NCBI RefSeq assembly: GCF_000143765.1
Contig: NZ_GL379771.1
Span: 1-64,000, forward strand
DNA length: 64,000 nt
Direction: 5' to 3'
DNA from: Sphingobacterium spiritivorum ATCC 33861
GTDB lineage: Bacteria; Bacteroidota; Bacteroidia; Sphingobacteriales; Sphingobacteriaceae
This document shows positions 61,256-64,000 of this stretch, in pieces; position 1 is the stretch's first letter; the number at the start of each line of letters is the position of its first letter. A program made the position numbers and the translations under genes. Under the pieces are notes generated by a model, which saw nothing but the letters and a program-made list of their open reading frames with translations, did not search any database and had not been told where the DNA came from.

Positions 61256-61287
61256 CAATGTTATAACTAATATAAACAAGACACAAA
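61256..61287 (-). promoter_or_regulatory. Promoter of the 36-residue membrane protein gene
   Basis: On the minus strand: TTTG (61287-61284), 20 bases, then TAACATTG (61263-61256), one base off TAnnTTTG. The transcript would start near 61249. Confidence 0.55.
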
Positions 61288-61310
61288 AAAATCACAAAAA
61301 TCAGCCGACG

Positions 61311-61745
61311 CTATTTATCCACATTTTTAAACTCTCCGTTAAGATCGAATACCAGTTCTATTCCATTATTAAGCTTTATTTCCTGCTCTAATCGACCCAA
61401 TTCCCATTTTACAACAAAAAAAGTCTTATAATTTGCAGAAACATATGTGGATAACTTTTCAGGAACAACCGAATCAGGAAGTCTTTTTGTATTACCGTCA
61501 ATGCCATAGACATCTCCGGATTTGTTAAAATCCAACTCATAACCCGTTGATAAATAGACCTCGTAATACGAATTACTATCTCCTTTGTCCTGTTCTACCC
61601 GACTGATATGTGCATCTGAAAAATGTGCAGCTATATAATCCTGTACTTTGGCCGGCAATTTAGTAGGATCCATGACCTCATCCTTATCACAAGACACAAA
61701 GACAGTCAACATGACCAACAGAGGTGCAATTATTAATTTTCTCAT
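61311..61745 (-). CDS. PepSY-like (DUF2874) lipoprotein
   Basis: A 144-residue protein with a lipoprotein signal (FVSC at about 16-19). Two PepSY-like units follow: LPAKVQDYIAAHFSDAHISRVEQDKG-YYEVYLSTGYELDFNKSGDVYGIDG, and VPEKLSTYVSANYKT through LNNGIELVFDLNGEFKNVDK. The family is common in Bacteroidota, is periplasmic, and has no settled function; inhibition of proteases or modulation of other proteins has been proposed for PepSY domains. It follows the next PepSY-like gene by 28 bases and is probably in one operon with it. Confidence 0.82.
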   Translation of the reverse strand: MRKLIIAPLLVMLTVFVSCDKDEVMDPTKLPAKVQDYIAAHFSDAHISRVEQDKGDSNSYYEVYLSTGYELDFNKSGDVYGIDGNTKRLPDSVVPEKLSTYVSANYKTFFVVKWELGRLEQEIKLNNGIELVFDLNGEFKNVDK

Positions 61746-61773
61746 ATTATTGTTTTATATATCTGTAAACCGG

Positions 61774-62220
61774 TTAATCCAATTTTTTACTGATTACAGA
61801 ACCGTTTGCCCCGAATACCACATCGTAATCCTGTGCATTACTTTTCAGACTCACCTTATAGGTTACTTTACCTTGCTGATCAATACGATCTACATCATCA
61901 ATGCGATATCCTTTAAAGTCTTTTTTAATGGAAGCAGTCACAGCGGCCGGAAGATCTTTAGCAGCTAATTCCTGCTTATGCTGATAAAGTTTTCCTTCAG
62001 GAGTAAACAATGCTGTATGATCTTTACCTGTCAGACTTGTCTTGAACTCCACTTCATACATACCATTTGATTTGATCTCCCAGTCACTGAATTTAGCACT
62101 TTTAAAATTTTGCTTATACGTATTCAGAATTACTGCCGGTACCTGAGCTTCTTTAATATCCTGTGCAAATGCAAAATGCATACCACATACAACTGCCAAT
62201 GTTAAAATGATCTTTTTCAT
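61774..62220 (-). CDS. Secreted PepSY-like (DUF2874) protein
   Basis: A 148-residue exported protein. The signal peptide ends near residue 19 (FAFAQ). Two PepSY-like repeats are visible: VPAVILNTYKQNFKSAKFSDWEIKSNGMYEVEF with its following strand, and LPAAVTASIKKDFKGYRIDDVDRIDQQGKVTYKVSLKSN. It is the first gene of a pair with the PepSY-like lipoprotein gene. A -7 box lies 32 bases upstream. Confidence 0.83.
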   Translation of the reverse strand: MKKIILTLAVVCGMHFAFAQDIKEAQVPAVILNTYKQNFKSAKFSDWEIKSNGMYEVEFKTSLTGKDHTALFTPEGKLYQHKQELAAKDLPAAVTASIKKDFKGYRIDDVDRIDQQGKVTYKVSLKSNAQDYDVVFGANGSVISKKLD

Positions 62221-62251
62221 AGCCTGTTTTTACATTAATGATTTAATACTA

Positions 62252-62259
62252 CAAAATTA
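62252..62259 (-). promoter_or_regulatory. PepSY operon -7 element
   Basis: Minus-strand TAATTTTG matches TAnnTTTG, 31 bases upstream of the PepSY gene ATG. No clear -33 TTG at the expected distance. Confidence 0.45.
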
Positions 62260-62352
62260 TATTTCAATTTAGGAAAGAATTGGGATAAGTCGGTATGCAG
62301 ATAACTTTTTTGTGATATCACTGAATTTAAGACAGATTTATTATTTTTTTAT

Positions 62353-62360
62353 TATATTTG
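62353..62360 (+). promoter_or_regulatory. -7 element next to the start of the Cys/His-rich protein gene
   Basis: TATATTTG matches TAnnTTTG and ends only 6 bases before the ATG at 62367, so transcription would start at or near the start codon. No clear -33 TTG was seen. Confidence 0.5.
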
Positions 62361-62366
62361 TAACTT

Positions 62367-62822
62367 ATGCGAAAATGGATTGCCACCGTATTAGTATTGA
62401 TTTATTCGTTAACCTCAAGTGGGGCAGCGTTTTATTTCCATATTTGCGGCAATGATCAGGAGCATATTATTTCCGTTTCAGACAAATCATCACACAAAAA
62501 TTGTCCTCTTTGCATAAAGAAATCATCATCCCAAGCATCCAAGAAGAGCAGCTCCTGCCATACAGATGCCAAACCGGACAAAAAACATGTCTGCAAAGAT
62601 GTAGTTGTTGATCTGGAAAAGGCTTCAGACAACCATTACTCCAACAATAATCAAATCAAAAATTTCAATTTATTTACGCCATCAGTAATTACATTATTCT
62701 GGGTTTATAATTTCAATATTTTTGAAGAGCTTGCGGTTGAGCATCAAATCGCGCAGACCAATTCCACAGCACTTGTCCGACAACAGGACAGTTATCTCCT
62801 CCATTGTAATTTCCGGATTTAG
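62367..62822 (+). CDS. Small secreted Cys/His-rich protein, HYC_CC_PP-like
   Basis: A 151-residue protein with an N-terminal signal or membrane helix (about 1-25). Residues 29-32 read HICG, then CPLCIKK, SSSCH and HVCKD follow within about 60 residues, giving several Cys/His pairs suitable for metal binding. It resembles the Bacteroidota HYC_CC_PP group, often encoded beside metal-related TonB receptors. The next gene, 82 bases on, is exactly such a receptor with heavy-metal modules. A role in copper or other metal handling is inferred from this. Confidence 0.65.
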   Translation: MRKWIATVLVLIYSLTSSGAAFYFHICGNDQEHIISVSDKSSHKNCPLCIKKSSSQASKKSSSCHTDAKPDKKHVCKDVVVDLEKASDNHYSNNNQIKNFNLFTPSVITLFWVYNFNIFEELAVEHQIAQTNSTALVRQQDSYLLHCNFRI

Positions 62823-62904
62823 CATTCATTGTATCTTATATTAAACAGGTCTCTGACACAGAAAAGAGCTCCTGTATTTTATCCGTACAATTAATGATTA
62901 AAAA

Positions 62905-64000
62905 ATGAAAGTATTCAACATACTACTGTTGCTGTGTGCAATGGTAACGTTGCCTGTATACGCACAGACAGGCAAGCAGGATACCACCGTTACTTTTAAA
63001 GTAAAAGGAAACTGTGGAATGTGTAAAAAAAGAATTGAAAAAACCGCCGTTGCTGCCGGAGTATATCAGGCATCCTGGAATAAAGCCAGTGAAGCAATTA
63101 CGGTAACATATAACCCTTCGAAGATCAGACTAAACAGTATCAAGCAGCATATTGCAGATGCCGGTCATGACACAGATGGTATAAAAGCAGATCAAACGGC
63201 TTACGATAATCTTCACCAATGCTGTAAATATGAACGGACACAAGCTGCTCCGCCCCCAATTGCAGAGCCGGAAATATCTGGTTACAAACAAGACAGTACA
63301 GCTACTTTCAAAGTAAGCGGTAACTGCGGAATGTGTAAGAAAAGAATCGAAAAGGCAGCCCTTATAAAAGGAGTACAACAGGCGACCTGGGATGAAAGCA
63401 CCGGAATAGTCTCGCTTCAGTACGACAGCTCCAAAATAAAACTACTGCAGATCAAGCAGAATATCGCTGCTGCAGGACATGATACGGAAGAAATAAAAGC
63501 AGATGACAAAGTCTATGACAGTCTTCATGAATGTTGTAAATATGAACGTCTCAAACCAGCTCCGGTAGCAGTCGTATCCGGTGCAAAGGCAGGTTCTGCC
63601 ATAGGACGTGACAGTACAATTACGTTTGCAGTAGCCGGGAACTGTGCTATGTGTAAAAAGAGAATAGAAACTGCAGCCCATAAAGATGGTGTAAAGTCAG
63701 CTGTCTGGGATATAAATACCGGCATACTGACCACTATATACGATTCTTCCAAAGTCAAACTCGAACAGATCAAGAAAAACATTGCAGAGGTCGGCCACGA
63801 TACAGAAGGAGTAAGAGCAAACGATGAAGCCTATCAAAATCTGCATGAGTGTTGTAAACACGACCGTCTGCAGGCAGACAACAGTGCCGAAAATGTATCA
63901 GTGGCAGGAAAGAGCAAAGACGAAGTGATGGGAGTGGTTGTAGAGGAAAGTAAAAACGGAACGCTTACCCCTATCCCATCGGTAAATGTGAGATGGCTGG
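62905..64000 (+). CDS. TonB-dependent receptor with three tandem heavy-metal-associated modules, 5' part only
   Basis: From ATG 62905 the frame runs open to the window edge (365 codons). The signal peptide ends at about residue 20 (VYAQ). Three repeats follow, each an HMA-like domain with NCxMCKKRIE and, exactly 69 residues after its first Cys, a CC pair in the phrase LHxCCK. The positions are Cys37/40 with Cys106/107, Cys141/144 with Cys210/211, and Cys247/250 with Cys316/317. After the third repeat the sequence GVVVEESKNGTLTPIPSVNVRWL begins a carboxypeptidase-like regulatory domain, as found before TonB-dependent barrels. The barrel lies outside the window. It is probably a metal (copper-like) transporter or sensor. 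Confidence 0.8.
   Translation, partial: MKVFNILLLLCAMVTLPVYAQTGKQDTTVTFKVKGNCGMCKKRIEKTAVAAGVYQASWNKASEAITVTYNPSKIRLNSIKQHIADAGHDTDGIKADQTAYDNLHQCCKYERTQAAPPPIAEPEISGYKQDSTATFKVSGNCGMCKKRIEKAALIKGVQQATWDESTGIVSLQYDSSKIKLLQIKQNIAAAGHDTEEIKADDKVYDSLHECCKYERLKPAPVAVVSGAKAGSAIGRDSTITFAVAGNCAMCKKRIETAAHKDGVKSAVWDINTGILTTIYDSSKVKLEQIKKNIAEVGHDTEGVRANDEAYQNLHECCKHDRLQADNSAENVSVAGKSKDEVMGVVVEESKNGTLTPIPSVNVRWL

Noticed and set aside
63130..63782. Three minus-strand ORFs at the right end
   Set aside because: They mirror the three HMA repeats of the receptor gene; repeated DNA gives repeated antisense ORFs.
1..64000. CRISPR array, prophage, rRNA operon or riboswitch
   Set aside because: No regularly spaced identical repeats, phage structural genes or rRNA sequence were seen. 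Only the trp attenuator and one tRNA were supported among RNA features.

Overview
The window looks like the chromosome of a Bacteroidota bacterium of the Sphingobacterium/Pedobacter type. The evidence is a SusC/SusD pair under FecI/FecR-type control, GLPGLI and OMP_b-brl proteins, a MlaD/amidase/LptD cluster, and many promoters fitting the phylum consensus (TTG or TTTG, 19-21 bases, then TAnnTTTG). Strong Shine-Dalgarno sequences are scarce. No phage, CRISPR array, rRNA or intact transposase was seen.

Layout. 1-3101 (-) is the 5' part of a secreted RHS/YD-repeat-type protein cut by the window edge. 3.5-6.8 kb has aspS and a lutB-like iron-sulphur protein. 6.9-18.6 kb has an esterase, an ECF sigma/anti-sigma pair whose anti-sigma protein carries SusC-like and TonB-like parts, an EEP-family hydrolase, a three-gene glycosyltransferase/flippase operon, tonB, a TonB-C/YwqK protein, a lipoprotein and tsaD. 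18.7-24.9 kb has tamB, tig and tRNA-Leu(UAG). 24.9-27.4 kb is a membrane protein/winged-helix regulator/creD cluster with two copies of one palindromic operator. 27.6-41.7 kb has an S9 peptidase, a MlaD-type protein, an amidase, lptD, cinA, a 2-oxoacid dehydrogenase E2, a MATE exporter, tatA and tex.

41.8-53.1 kb is the accessory part: a palindrome-rich spacer, a GLPGLI/outer-membrane receptor operon bracketed by an inverted pair of about 0.1-kb repeats, then SusD, SusC, FecR and ECF sigma genes. 53.3-57.3 kb has an M20 peptidase, a PlsC-type acyltransferase, an ABC ATPase, a small conserved protein and a secreted unknown. 57.3-61.1 kb is trpDFBA behind a clear ribosome-mediated attenuator (leader peptide with three consecutive Trp codons). 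61.1-64 kb has a 36-residue membrane peptide gene, two PepSY-like genes, a small Cys/His-rich protein and the start of a TonB-dependent receptor with three tandem heavy-metal-associated modules.

Most striking: the trp attenuator on an operon without trpE, trpG or trpC; the triple metal-binding module; the palindrome overlapping the promoters of the creD cluster; the chimeric anti-sigma protein; and the inverted repeat pair. Several genes (1-3101, 62905-64000, the trp leader, the 36-residue ORF) were read directly from the nucleotides.
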